Source: Isoetes taiwanensis
Taxonomy: Eukaryota; Streptophyta; Lycopodiopsida; Isoetales; Isoetaceae
Reading direction: 5' to 3'
NCBI GenBank assembly: GCA_021234155.1
Contig: JAJEKV010000028.1
Coordinates: 9,810,134 to 9,874,133, forward strand
Length of the DNA: 64,000 nucleotides
In this document: positions 11,711 to 23,881 of the stretch, one piece after another
How the letters are laid out: every line of letters begins with the position of its first letter
Numbering within the stretch: position 1 is the stretch's first letter
Position numbers and translations under genes: made by a program
The notes under the pieces: model-generated
The model's database searches: none
What the model saw: the letters and a program-made list of their open reading frames with translations, nothing else
What the model was told of the DNA's origin: nothing

Positions 11711-12478
11711 GAATAGGATAGGATAGGATAGGATAGGATAGGATAGGATAGGATAGGATAGGATAGGATAGGATAGGATATGATAGGATAGGATAGGATA
11801 GGATAGGATAGAATAGGCTTTTATCGTCCACGGAGACGAATCAGCCTATGGGATCGAAAAGAGAGAGCCCAGCAGACCTATTACTAAGGTGGCATTAATA
11901 AGAATGCTGCTAAATTGTACATGTATACATATTAGACACAACAGGTTCAAGTCATCGTGTGTCAGGGGACAGAGTTAGTTCCATAGATCCATGACCTCCT
12001 GGAGGTATGATCCCAGCATCTGGACTGAAGCCGCGCTGAGTATTACATGTAGTAGTTGGCCAGGCCTGACTAACTCAATATAGCATGCACAGATTTGGTC
12101 ATATGCTGGACATCCCTGTTCGGTATGGCATTCATCTTTCACAGCCCTCCATTTTACAGCATTTACAGAGCATGTCCTGCCATGGTTCCCCAATCAATCT
12201 CTATGTCTCAATGCGGAGATGGTGTGCACCTATGCAGATTGAGGTAATGAGTCTATATGTTTTCATAGGTAGATGGGTACGCAGGTAACGTTGCAGGCCC
12301 TGCTCTAATGAGGGATTCATGTGGTGCGGGTAATGTGTTGTCCTGACCTGTTCAAGAGTGCCAGCATTCTAGAGCTTGCTGAGGAGGCAAGCATCAGGGT
12401 ACTGTCGCAAGCTGTGGCAATCTACCTCGGTTTGCACTTGTATGCACCTGTGCTCCCCCACATTCTATCTGGTGCACG
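11711..12478 (-). mobile_element. LINE C-terminal fragment with (GGATA)n tail
   Basis: Minus-strand LINE remnant of about 770 bp. Its 3' tail is about 20 GGATA units (11,714-11,812; TATCC on the element strand), followed by the stem TCGTCCACGGAGACGAATC. The frame at 12,193-11,975 carries the C-terminal zinc knuckle region (WRAVKDECHTEQGCPAYDQI) with mutated cysteines. It interrupts an R1 block at CCTAGAGAGA, the same site as the insertion at 13,561, and its right junction equals those at 3,945 and 6,285. Confidence 0.88.
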
Positions 12479-13560
12479 TCAGGTTTCGATTTGCCTTTAT
12501 CCCCTCATGAAAATCAAGTTGATGGTCCTAAACTTCATAATTCCGTGTGTTGTATGACCTCCTTGAGCTACTTATATCTGATGCACACAAATCACACTGA
12601 GTCCCATATCAAATGTATTTGCCACAAAGGAAGGGCATCATTGGAGAATGATCTTGCTATTTTTGATGCATAGACTTCTTCCTGTTTAGACTATCAGGAC
12701 ATTCAACTAAGGCTCCCATAGCCTCATGAAATGTATGTAATCTTGTAATCTCTCTTGCAGCATATATAAAACACATGCAACCTCTCACCAGCCTGCCTTT
12801 CTATGGCAGCTTATCTCAACCAAAAACTTTATGCATATAAACAACTTTGAAAAAATCCTTAAGATTATTTGGATTACTACAAAAGAATGATCTCTAAATA
12901 CATGCAACAATCCCAAAAGCAAAGGAGAAAGAAATTTAGATGCTAAAAGAAACTAACTTGTGTCTGAAAAAGGTTGGGGACATGGATATGACAAAGAGCC
13001 TTTGATATCCTTTGAGGCCTATGTTTCCTAGTCCTTGGTTAATATGAATAGGAACATGAGGAGTTCTCTTAAAAAATGGTTGGACATTTAACCTAAAAGG
13101 ATCCTCTTAAATGATAAGAACTATCTTATACTGACTATCTCCCGACTAGGGTCCGGCATGTCAGAATAAATACAACAAGAAAAGACATGAAAGAAACAAA
13201 ATTTCATCTCATGTTTTTTGGCTATGTAGTCAGAGAGAGTTCTTCTATCAAAGACTCAAAACTAATTCATTTTATGTTTTTGGCTATGTAAAAAAACAAC
13301 TACAAGGACATGCTAAAAAAAATGGGTTGTTCTCTCAAAGACACTAACCTGATACATTTCATATTCTTGACTTCTTTAGGGCATTTGTCATTGAGAATAT
13401 CCCCTCCTACAGAGAGCATAATAGGTATCATTCTTTCGTCTAATAGATAGTGAAACAAAATAAAAATAAATGAAAATTCTTTTATCAAAGACAATAACTT
13501 GATAATTAGCATGTTCTTGGCTTCTTCTAGGAGGGTACTCATCATCAAGGATATCCCCTA
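12479..13560. repeat. R1 modules C and D (copy set 4)
   Basis: Same blocks in the same order. At the end (13,388-13,588, minus strand) are two adjacent exon-like modules, DILNDKCPKEVKNMK and DILDDEYPPRRSQEH, which are paralogous to each other. No intact gene. Confidence 0.68.
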
Positions 13561-14205
13561 GAGAGAATAGAATAGAATAGGATTTCATTGTCCATGGAGA
13601 CCAATCTATTTATGGAACCCAAATGGAAGAGCACAGGAGATGCATTACTATCCGGGTTAAAAAAAAAACCCTGTCCCAAAAGATTTTCGAGGGAAAACCG
13701 TCGCATTAATAGGAATGATGTCAAACTGGACATGTATACATATTAAACAAGACAAATTCATGTCATCCGTGTGTCAGGGGGTCAGAGTTGGTCCCACAAA
13801 TCCATGACCTTCGGACTGAAGTCGCGCTGAGTATTACGTGTAGTGGTTGGCCAGGTCTGATCAACTTAGCATTGCACGCCTGGATTTGGTCATATGCTGG
13901 ACATCCCTGTAGGGTATGGCATTCGTCTTTAACAATCCCCATTTGACAACATTTATAGAGGTTGTCCTGTCGTGCTTCCCCAATCAATCACCCTGTCTCA
14001 ATGCAGAGACAATGTACACATGTGCAGATTAAGGCAATGAGTCTGTGCTTTTTCATAGGCACATGGGTATGCAGGTAATGTTGCAGGCCCCCACCCTAAT
14101 GAGGGATTCACGTGGCACTGGTAATGTGATGTATTCACCTGTTTAAGAGTGCTGGTGTCCCAGAGTTTGCTGAGGAAGCAAGCATTAAGGTATTGTTTCA
14201 AGCTG
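13561..14205 (-). mobile_element. LINE C-terminal fragment with (TTCTA)-type tail
   Basis: Minus-strand sister of the 11,711 fragment at the same R1 position. The tail is GAATAGAATAGAATAGG, then a TTGTCCATGGAGACCAATC stem and the 3' untranslated AAAAACCCTGTCCCAAAAG block. Frames at 13,987-13,763 (CYKCCQMGIVKDECHTLQGCP-like) and 14,252-13,998 belong to the RT C-terminus. The 5' junction is shortened compared with the sister, falling in a deletion that ends at GGCTGCATCCCCTCATGC. Confidence 0.86.
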
Positions 14206-14850
14206 TGGCTGCATCCCCTCATGCAAATCAAGTTGTTGGTTCTAAACTTCATGATTTCGAGTATTGTATGACCTCATTGAGCTACTTATATCTACACGCA
14301 TCAAATTTATTTGTCGCAAATGAAGGGCGTCATTGGAGATTGATCTTGCTCTTTTTGGTTCATAAGGTTCTTCCTGTTTAGACTATCAGAACATTCAACT
14401 AAGCCTCTTATAGCTTCATGAAGTGCATGTAATCTCATAATCTCTCTTGCAGCATATATACAACACATCCAGCCTCTCACCAATCTGCCTTTCTATGGCA
14501 GCTTGGTTCCAATAAAAACTTTATTACATAAACAACTTTGAAAAAATCCTTAAGAATTTTTGGATTACTACAAAAAAATTGACCTCCGAATATATAGAGA
14601 AAGAAATTTGCTGCTAAAAGAAACTAGCTTCTGTTTGAAAAATGTTGGGGACATGGATAGGGCAAAGAGCTTTTGATATCCTTTGGGGCCTATGTTCCCT
14701 AGTCCTTGGTTAACAGGAACATGAGGAGTTTCCATTAAAAATAGATGGTCTTAAAACCTAAAAATATCCTCTTAAATGATAAGAAATATCTTATACTGAC
14801 TATCTCCTGACTAGGGTCTGCCATATTTTTTACAAGCATAGGGCAAGGTT
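14206..14850. repeat. R1 module C (copy set 5, left part)
   Basis: C module whose right end is split by the SINE-like array. The boundary words AGGGTCTGCCAT and AGGGCAAGGTT recur at 16,505-16,535 on the far side. It shows the MITE-free site TTATTTGTCGCAAATG near 14,313. Confidence 0.7.
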
Positions 14851-16480
14851 AGACTAGCTAGTTTATCCCACTACCTTGCGGCCGTATAGGCTTTTAAGTT
14901 CTACCACGTCGGGGATCATCATCGTATACCCCCAATAACCAACTCCCAAAGATAAACATACATTAGCAAGGTTTGAACCCATGACCAAATGCACATTTAT
15001 TTTGGCATTATTAGGCATATACCAACTCACCACACATCCGTTGGGCAAAACTTTTGCCTTACATGCACACTTTGTAGGCAGGATTTAATCCCGCCTTAGG
15101 AAGTCTAGGTCCTAGGGGCAACTCTAGGGGCATGGCTTTTTTAGCCTCACCATCCTAGTGCCACCTACCATAGTCCCATTGTTATTACTTTGTTTAAGGT
15201 CCATACTAGACTAATCTTGTACAGACTAGCTAGTTTATCCCACTACCTTGCGGCAGCCAAAGTGGAGGACACGTATAGGCTTTTAAGTTCTACCACGTCG
15301 GGGATCATCATCGTATACCCCCAATAACCAACTCCCAAAGATAAACATACATTGACAAGGTTTGAACCCATGACCAAATGCACATTTATTTTGGCATTAT
15401 TAGGCATATACCAACTCACCACACATCCGTTGGGCAAAATTTTTGCCTTACATGCACACTTTGTAGGCAGGATTTAATCCCGCCTTAGGAAGTCTAGGTC
15501 CTAGGGGCAACTCTAGGGGCATGGCTTTTTTAGCCTCACCATCCTAGTGCCACCTACCATAGTCCCATTGTTATTACTTTGTTTAAGGTCCATACTAGAC
15601 TAATCTTGTACAGACTAGCTAGTTTATCCCACTACCTTGCGGCAGCCAAAGTGGAGGACACGTATAGGCTTTTAAGTTCTACCACGTCGGGGATCATCAT
15701 CGTATACCCCCAATAACCAACTCCCAAAGATAAACATACATTGGCAAGGTTTGAACCCATGACCAAATGCACATTTATTTTGGCATTATTAGGCATATAC
15801 CAACTCACCACACATCCGTTGGGCAAAACTTTTGCCTTACATGCACACTTTGTAGGCAAAACTTTTGCACACTTTGTAGGCAGGATTTCATCCCGCCTTA
15901 GGAAGTCTAGGTCCTAGGGGCAACTCTAGGGGCATGGCTTTTTTAGCCTCACCATCCTAGTGCCACCTACCATAGTCCCATTGTTTTTTATTACTTTGTT
16001 TAAGGTCCATACTAGAATAATCTTGTACAGACTAGCTAGTTTATCCCACTACCTTGCGGCGGCCCAAAGTGGAGGACACATTATAGGCTTTTAAGTTCTA
16101 CCACGTCGGGGATCATCATCGTATACCCCCAATAACCAACTCCCAAAGATAAACATACATTGGCAAGGTTTGAACCCATGACCAAATGCACATTTATTTT
16201 GGCATTATTAGGCATATACCAACTCACCACACATCCGTTGGGCAAAACTTTTGCCTTACATGCACACTTTGTAGGCAGGATTTAATCCCGCCTTAGGAAG
16301 TCTAGGTCCTAGGGGCAACTCTAGGGGCATGGCTTTTTTAGCCTCACCATCCTAGTGCCACCTACCATAGTCCCATTGTTTTTTATTACTTTGTTTAAGG
16401 TCCATACTAGTACAGACTAGCTAGTTTATCCCACTACCTTGCGGCAGCCAAAGTGGAGGACACGTATAGGCTTTTAAGTT
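14851..16480 (-). repeat. Tandem array of about 390-bp tRNA-headed (SINE-like) units
   Basis: Four full units and one partial start with AGACTAGCTAGTTTATCCC at 14,851, 15,223, 15,612, 16,029 and 16,414 (lengths 372, 389, 417, 385 and 67). Copy 3 carries a 28-bp internal duplication and copy 1 lacks about 20 bp. On the minus strand every unit holds an A-box-like GTGGTGAGTTGGTATATGCC followed, about 50 bp on, by a B-box GGGTTCAAACCTTGCC, the layout of a Pol III promoter of a tRNA-derived SINE. The insert splits an R1 C module with partial duplication of its flank. The 61-75-residue minus-strand frames repeated in it are by-products. Confidence 0.78.
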
Positions 16481-16505
16481 TTATGCCAGCCTTTTTAATA
16501 TATAG

Positions 16506-18694
16506 GTCTGCCATCTCTTTAGGGCAAGGTTAATATATGACAAATATCTTCAGGAGATGTATAAAAGAAAGGACATGAAAAAAACAAAACTTCATTTCAT
16601 ATTGTTGGCTATGTAGAAAGAAAGGATTCTTCTATCAAAGACTCATACTTGATTCATTTTATATTTTTTGTTGTGTAAAAAAAAACTGTAGGGACATTTA
16701 ATTAAACTAGGTTCTTATATCAAAGACACTAACCTGATTCATTTTGTGTTCTTGGCTTCTTCCAGGGCACTCGTCATTGAGAATTTCCCCTCCTACAGGG
16801 AGCACAATAGGTATCATTCTTTCGTCTAGCAAATGTTTTGGATCTACCAAATAGGTATCATATCCCAAAAAAAATCTTTTGGATATGCAACAAATGTAAA
16901 AAATGGCGGTTCTTTTATCAAAGACTCTAGCTTGATTAAAGTCATGTTTTTGGGTTCTTCAAGGAGGCTACTCATCATCAAAGACATCCCCTAGAGAGAG
17001 CACAATAGGTTTCAGTTTGCCTCCTTCCTCTCATGCAAATCAAGTTTCTTGTCCTAGACTTCATAATTCCATGTGTTGTATGACCTTCTTGGGCTACTTA
17101 TAACCGATGCACATAAATCACACTAAGCCCCATATCGAATTTATTAAAGGCATCGCTGGAGAATGATCTTGCTCCTTTTGGTTCATAGGTTCTTCCTGTT
17201 CAGACTATCAGGACATTCAACTAAGCTCTCATAGCTTGATGGAGTGCATGTAATCTCGTAACCTCTCTTACAACACATATACAACACATGCAGCTTCTCA
17301 CTAGTCTGCCTTGATATGGCAGCTTGTCTCCAAAGAAAACTTTATGCACATAAATAACTTTGAAAAAAATCCATAAGCTTGTTTGGATTAGTATAAAAAA
17401 GTGACCTCCAATTACATGCAACAGTCCTAGAAGCAAACGAGTAAAAAGTTTGTTTACTAATGGAAACTACCTTCCATTTGAAAACGATTGGCCAGCCCTC
17501 ATGTGCCTCAAATCTCTTCAGGGCAAGGTTAATATATGACAAATGTCTTCAGGACATGTTCAAAAAGAAAGGACATGAAAGAAATAAAACTTCATTTCAA
17601 TTTTTTTTTTGCTATGTAATACGAAAGAGTTCTTCTATCAAAGACTCAAAACTGATTCATTTGATGTTTTTAACTATGTAAAAAAAAACAATTGCAGGAA
17701 ATGTTTAAAAAAAATAGGTTCTTCTATCAAAGATACTAACCTGGTATATTACGTGCTCTTGGCTTCTTCAGGGCACTCATCATCGACAATATCCCCTCCT
17801 ACAGAGAGCGCAATAGGTATCATTCTTTTGTCTACAAGTTAGTATTAATAGGGGAAACAAAAAAAGGAATTAGAATATGCAAGAAATGTTAAAAATGGCA
17901 ATTCTTTTATCAAAGACTCTAACTTGATTAATTTCATGTTCTTGGCTTCTTCTAGGAGGCTACTCATCATCGAGGCCATCCTCTAGAGCGGATACAATAG
18001 GTTTTGGGTTGCCTCCTTTCTCTCATGCAAAAAAAGTTTCTTGTCCTAGACTTCATAATTCCATGTGTTGTATGACCTCTTTGGGCTATTTATATCTAAT
18101 GCACAAATCACACTATGCTCCATATTGTATTTATTTATCTCAAATGAAAGGCCTCGCTTGAGAACGAACTAGCTCTTTTAGGTTCATAGGTTTCTTCCTG
18201 TTCAAACTAACAAGACATTCAACTAAGGCGCTCATATCTTGATAAAGTGCATATAATCTCATAATCTCTTTTGCAGCACATAGACAACACATGTAGCCTC
18301 TCACTAGTCTGCCTTTCTATGGCGTCTTGTCTCCAACGAAAACTTTATACACATAAACAGCTTTGAAAAAATCCATAAGCTTTCCTAGATTACTAGAGTT
18401 TCCATCCTTCCTTCCTTCCTTCATTGAAAATGGTTGGTACTTTCAACCTAAAAAGATCCTCCTCAATGATAAGAAGACATCTACACAAGCTATCTTCCGC
18501 ATAGGTTCTGGAATATTCTTGGTGAGCTCTCATGTGCCTCTAGCTTTTTGGTATCCTATATTATAATATTATATCGTATTGGATTTGGATCAAGCCCTAA
18601 TTTGAATGGTTGAGATCATCTGATTGAATTTGAGAGCTGAGACTCATCGCATGACTTCCCACCACTGTGATTGGTCATGATTTGATATCGTAAG
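16506..18694. repeat. R1 modules C (end), B and A (copy set 6)
   Basis: Uninterrupted B-A succession. It supplies the empty site for the LINE at 8,569 (ACGAAAGAGTTCTTCTATC near 17,625) and leads straight into the homopurine tract at 18,694, thus also the empty site for the LINE at 1,129. A short CCTTCCTTCC expansion sits at about 18,406-18,422. Confidence 0.7.
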
Positions 18695-19075
18695 AGTAAA
18701 GGGAAAGGAAAAAGGGGGAGAAGGAAAGGGGAGGGAAGGCACAGGTAAAGAGAAAAATGAAAAAGAGAAAAGGGAAGGAAAGAAGGGCATGGAAAAAGGG
18801 GAAGAGGAAAAGGGCAAAGAAAGCAGAAAAGGGAAGAGAAAAATGGCATGGGAAAAATGAAAAAAAGAATAGAAAAGGGGAGTGGGAAAGGAAAGGAAAA
18901 AGGGCACCGGGAAAAGGGGAAGAAGGAAAGGGTGGGGAAAGGAGAAAAAGGTAAGAGAAAACAGGAAAAGGGTGGCAACAAAGGACGGACAAAGCGTATG
19001 GAAAAAGGAAAAGGGGAGGGAAAAGGGAACCTGGAAAAAAGGCACGAGTAAGAGGGAAAAAGGGTAGGGGGGAAG
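18694..19075. repeat. Homopurine tract, copy 3 (uninterrupted)
   Basis: About 380 bp of A/G-only sequence, preceded by the same CACTGTGATTGGTCATGA block that precedes the LINE at 1,129. It represents the tract before that LINE inserted. All frames in it on either strand are compositional. Confidence 0.9.
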
Positions 19076-19630
19076 GTTCTTCTATCAAAGACACTAACCT
19101 GATTCAATTTACGTTCTTGAATTCTTCCAGGGCTCTCGTCATTGAGAATATCCTCTCCTACATTGAGAACAATAGATATCATTCTTTCATCTATTAGTTA
19201 GTGGAAAAAGGGGGTGGTGGTTATATATCAAAGACTCTAAGTAGAACCATTTCATGTTCTTGGCTTCTTCCAGGAGGGTACTCATCATCAAGGACATCCA
19301 CAGGAGAGAGCACATCAGGTTTCAATTTGCCTCCTTCATCTCATGCAAATCAAGTTTTTTGTTCTAGACTTCATAATTCATGTGATTTATAATCTGTTTG
19401 AGCTACTTATATCTGATGCACACAAACCACGATGCGACGCCGCATATTGTATTTATTTGTCTAAAATGAGAGGCATTGCTAGAGAATGATTGATGTTTTA
19501 GGTCCATAGGGTTCTTCTTGTTCAGACTGTCAGGACATTCAGCCAAAGCTCTCATACTTGATGAAGTGCATGTAATCTCATAATACAGATTATACAAAGA
19601 AACAATTAAAGAAATCAATTTCACAATAAT
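19076..19630. repeat. R1 module D (copy set 7)
   Basis: Last R1 copy of the main block. It contains the CTAACCTGATTCAATTT and GGGTACTCATCATCAAGG landmarks and fades out near 19,600, after the AACATTCAACTAAG-like block. Confidence 0.65.
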
Positions 19631-20121
19631 GATGGCAATGTAAATGCTGGTTGGTGTATAATACTAGGGTCTGGATAATATTGGCCGGTGTATCAAATTA
19701 CGAGTCATGCTAGTTGGTGTGTAATTCAAGTATTATGACAAATGTCTTAAGGGCAAGGTTAATATGACAAATGTCTTTCGAACATGTAAATAAAAAGCAC
19801 ATGTATGGAAGAAACTTCATTTCATGTTTCTTGCTCTGTGAAAAGAAAGAGTTGTTTTTTGTTTTGGTGTCTTTTGGGATATGTTGTTTTTTTATTTTGG
19901 AAAAAAAATAGAAATTCAAAAGCTATTGGCAAGTTCATGAATAACATTTAAAACATTAAATATAACACAAATCCCATAACACATCAAAATAGTTTTTTTT
20001 TATTTTTTTGATACAAAATACGACCATCATAACATCATCTCCGAAGTAAGGAATGAAAGAGGCCCAGAAAATAAACTGCCCAACCTACCTGTCTTAGTTT
20101 CAATATCTTTATAAAACTTAC

Positions 20122-20444
20122 CACACTACAATGATCTTTCGTATATAGTTTGCAATGCTGCCTTTTGCATCTCCTTTTCCTGTTCTATTGGATGAATCCA
20201 AAAGTGACATTAAATTCTGCAATGAATCCACCTAGAAAGCCAGATAAATCAATTTATGGCCAATTCAACGCAATCTGCCAGTGAATCATTAGAATTTACA
20301 TTCAGGAATCAAGCTTATTAGGATCAAGCAAACTCCTGAGTCCAAAGAGTTACATTACCCTTGCAACAGTCTGCATGGGTCAGGCGTGCCGTCCAGCTCA
20401 TCTAGGCATCCTTTGACAAGCAAACGGCTGTCCAACAAAAACTC
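20122..20444 (-). pseudogene. Two exon-like segments of an unrecognised gene
   Basis: On the minus strand, 20,444-20,359 is open (it includes LDSRLLVKGCLDELDGTP) between CTAG and a GTAATG donor. 20,231-20,122 is open for 36 codons (VDSLQNLMSLLDSSNRTG at its start) between TTTCTAG and a consensus GTAAGT donor. The 127-bp gap has intron-like composition. Both segments look like real protein sequence, but their phases do not join cleanly, so this may be a decayed or captured fragment. I do not recognise the protein, and I see no further exons on either side with confidence. Confidence 0.45.
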
Positions 20445-20604
20445 CTAGCTGCCTTCGCATTTGTAGGTTTTGAAATAATAAATAATAAGGCCTTAGAAAG
20501 ATAAACCAAAAAAGTTCTGAAAAAAATTTGTTACATTTAAAAATAACAAGCACTCAAAAAGATAAACCAATAAAATAATATAAGCTCTTAACATAATATT
20601 AGCT

Positions 20605-20699
20605 TCTTTATTTCCCTTTTTATTTTCAGCTATATCTTTTCCTCTATTAGACCTGTTGGGTTCCCCGGACATAAAAATCCATCTTATCTTATCTTATCC
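20605..20699 (+). mobile_element. LINE 3'-end scrap with (TTATC)n tail
   Basis: Ends with TTGGGTTCCCCGGACATAAA and three TTATC units. This is the plus-strand form of the terminal stem and tail of the common LINE, heavily diverged. Its left limit is uncertain. Confidence 0.6.
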
Positions 20700-22530
20700 T
20701 ATATTATAATGTTATAGGGTGTTGCATCAAGCCCTAGATCCAACGGCTCCAATTTAATTGACGTAATTGAACGACGGGGATTAACTAAAAAGGACAACAA
20801 TTTTTATTACTCTATCGAGCCTACTCAGCTGCTGCTTATGGCTATGGGGGCGTAACACCCAGTGATTGGTATTCTTCTGTCGGGCTTCTAGCAACGAGTT
20901 CTGACACTCGGCTATGGCTATGGCTATGTGCAACGGGCAGGGTTAGGGCTAGATAAAGCAAAAAGGGCAGCAGTTTTAGCGAGGTTTGAACCAGATGGGA
21001 AGCATTGCTTTGTTTGCTAAGGACTCACTGGGCTATTGTTTTACTGGCTACTACAGTTTTGTCAAGGAGGGCAATAATTGGCCGAACCTATGTGTATCGT
21101 CTCCTACTATAACCTATAGCTGGTTACTCCATTGCATGAGCTCATTGCTTCCTAAGTTTCCCGAACCATTAATAATCCTACATGGGAGCAAAGTGTCTTG
21201 GGTTTTGTCTGTAATTTTTCGGCAAACATCTTGGATCTGCTTAAACTGCTTTCGAAGTCTCGAAGCTAAGGTAAAATCTATTCAAAACGGTCCTTTTCCG
21301 ACGACTTCGCCAACTCCGGGATATTTTAGGCGTTTCTAGCCCGCTATCTAGGTGAGACCGTTTTGCGAGTCACAATCATTTGGAGTGCTTTCCATGTAAT
21401 CAAGAGCTAATGATGGCGGAAAAGAATTCTTGGTAACACGAGAGGTAACAAAAAGAGATATGGCGATATTCGCTAGGTAGTTTTGATCCCTTAAGAGCAT
21501 CCATTGCTTTTTGAGGTGGACTTCGGCTTCTTGGCATAGAAGCCTGCTTTGCACACAAAAAGATTCCTCTGAGCATGTTTCTATTCGGGATTTGTTGCAT
21601 GTTCTTTTCCGGCCCGTGATGTAATAAGAAGCCATTGGCTTTGAAAGCATGAGCTCTGAATGTTTCTACCGTGATCGACAAAAACAAGAACCTCAAAGAA
21701 GAATGCATATCGTCGTAGACTAAGAATTCTCTTACCCCCTTTTTTTATTCTCGTCTCGCCTACTTCCATGGCATAAATGTTGCTACCGTTATTATGACTT
21801 TCTTCATAATACCGTTATCTTGCGAACATTCTTGGTTTCTCACCACCGGGTTTTTTTTACCGGATTGATTATGTAGACTACACGGTTGTGCAACTAAGGA
21901 AATTGTGGCGATGAAATGGCAAATTTTCGGGGTCAACAATTTGTCTTAGAAAAGGAGACAATGTTATCATACACGTGACCAATTTGGTTCTGGGCAACCT
22001 CACAAGCCCATTTCTTCTCGCCAAGTCAAGAGGTTGGGAACAATGCGGATCCGTAGACTAAGAATTCTCTGGGAGAGGGGATGACGCCGCTACGTTTTCA
22101 AGCGTGCCTTTGCACGATGTGCCATCATGGAACAAGTATGATTCTTTGCATGTGCACAACAATTGGGTTATGAAGCTATTGCAGGCCAATATATTATAGC
22201 CTTATTCTTTGCGGCAAAAGCTTTCTTTCAAGGTATGCTCGGATCCCCATTTACACATTCCTCTATCAAGTAGCTATTAGCGAGGCAATGCCACAATGAC
22301 AATTCTTTTGTATTTTCTACATCCAAGCGGTATAATTTTAACACATCTCTACAATAATTATCTTGGCGGATGTGTCTTTGTATCTCATGTGTGCAAGTTA
22401 GTAGGTTACATTAGCTGGCAAGAACCATTTCTAGAATGTTCCTACTTTGTTTCCACATTGTTTTTGAGGTGCGGGAACTTTGAAAATGCACCAAGTGATC
22501 CCCGGTGAAACGGTTATTTAAAGAAGCCGC
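20700..22530. other. Unassigned region with short decayed frames
   Basis: Starts with a diverged copy of the ATCAAGCCCTA block found at the end of R1 module A. Frames of 60-117 codons occur on both strands (for example plus 20,986-21,339 and minus 21,769-21,348), the minus ones overlapping in shifted frames as a decayed coding region would. No domain is recognisable. The sentence AGACTAAGAATTCTCT occurs twice (near 21,717 and 22,055), a hint of internal duplication. Confidence 0.35.
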
Positions 22531-22533
22531 CAA

Positions 22534-23128
22534 CTAAACATAATACAATGGGAAACTATTTTCTTCTATAAAACACCGACTTGCAATATCCATATTGTTG
22601 GAAGATAATATTTTGGTTGGGTCATTCCGAGTGTCGGTTGGTGGCAGGCCAAATATTTCTTCACAGTAAAGATGGAGGATCAGCATCGAAGGTAATGTGT
22701 ATTTGCTCTTCTCATCGAGCCTTTGGCACCCAATAGCGATTAGCAAAATCATAGATTTGTAGAATCTTATAATGCAATTTCCTGATGGTTAAATTTATCC
22801 CATTTTTAATTATCTTTGTCTACAAGCTAAGGCTCTCTAATGCTTGAGCTTTAGCAATCATAACACCAAAACATACTTGACGAGTAACATGAATCCACCT
22901 CTACAACAACTTATGTATTAGAGGGCTTCTCATGTTGCAGATTATTGATATATTGTCCACAGTTGCAGGGCCAAGCTTTTGAAGAAGAGTGCAAATGTAT
23001 GCAGTAATAATATAGCAACAATAGTGGCAACAAGCTGTACTTTGTTGTGCTTGGGATGTCAAATTATGTAGTAAGAAATAGCAAAGATTTGAAGATACTG
23101 AAGAGCATAAATCTGAGAGCATAGTCAA
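22534..23128 (-). other. Exon-like open segments, unrecognised
   Basis: Minus-strand frames 23,128-22,901 and 22,752-22,534 (it includes LPSMLILHLYCEEIFGLPP) have protein-like composition but no recognisable domain. They lie upstream of the Helitron end at 23,909 and might be captured sequence. Nothing else is evident up to 23,880. Confidence 0.25.
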
Positions 23129-23881
23129 TTTTCTTTTTAATAAATCCAGGATTTCACATCCATGACCTTGGGCATTTCACAACCGACTATATTGAATAAG
23201 AAAAAACTTAGAAAGTGCAAATAAAGTCTGCTATAATAGTTTGACTTGAAGTTCAATTTGAAAAAGAAACTATTGTAGTCAGGCAAATTATTAAGGCAAA
23301 TTATTATGTATACAGGATACAAATTTGATAGGACATGGTCTCGGCTTCTAAACCTTTGTATATGCAATTTAGGTTGATTATTGAAGATTTCATTTATGCA
23401 TCATGGTCCTGAGGAGCTCTCATAAAAATTCAAACTCGAGAACAAGAAACGTCATTTTTCCACTGCACCCCATTCTGCTGTAGCCTTATTCTTTGCAAGG
23501 AAGGCTAAAAAACCCATTCTTCTTTTCTTCTATCATGTGCAATCTTCTTTAAGAAGGAAAAGTAGTTTTGATGACAGGATAAACATTAGCAAGGGAATGT
23601 TCGCCATTGGTTTGCAAATATATATTTTAAAAGATTCTGTTGAGGTCATGTACCACTATTGATCAAAATTATAACAACTAACTGCGAAGGCTTCAAACAA
23701 AGAAAGAAAGAAAACGTAAACACATTACGACTCCAAGAAATTGGGTTCCATTTGTGAAGTAAGAATTCATTGCAAAGTAAAATACTATAATTTGTGAAGT
23801 ATGAATTCATGCCCGAGTATAATTTTATACTCTCCTATGTCATTTACAGGTTCCCAACCTATGCCCAGAGTTCCACCCTAT

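Noticed and set aside
14851-16480. CRISPR array or LTR pair
   Set aside because: Units of about 390 bp are contiguous with no spacers. No internal retrotransposon lies between copies, and Pol III-type boxes suit a SINE-like unit better.
20986-21339. 117-codon plus-strand frame
   Set aside because: No domain, no splice or start context, and overlapping minus-strand frames of similar quality. Kept only as part of an unassigned region.
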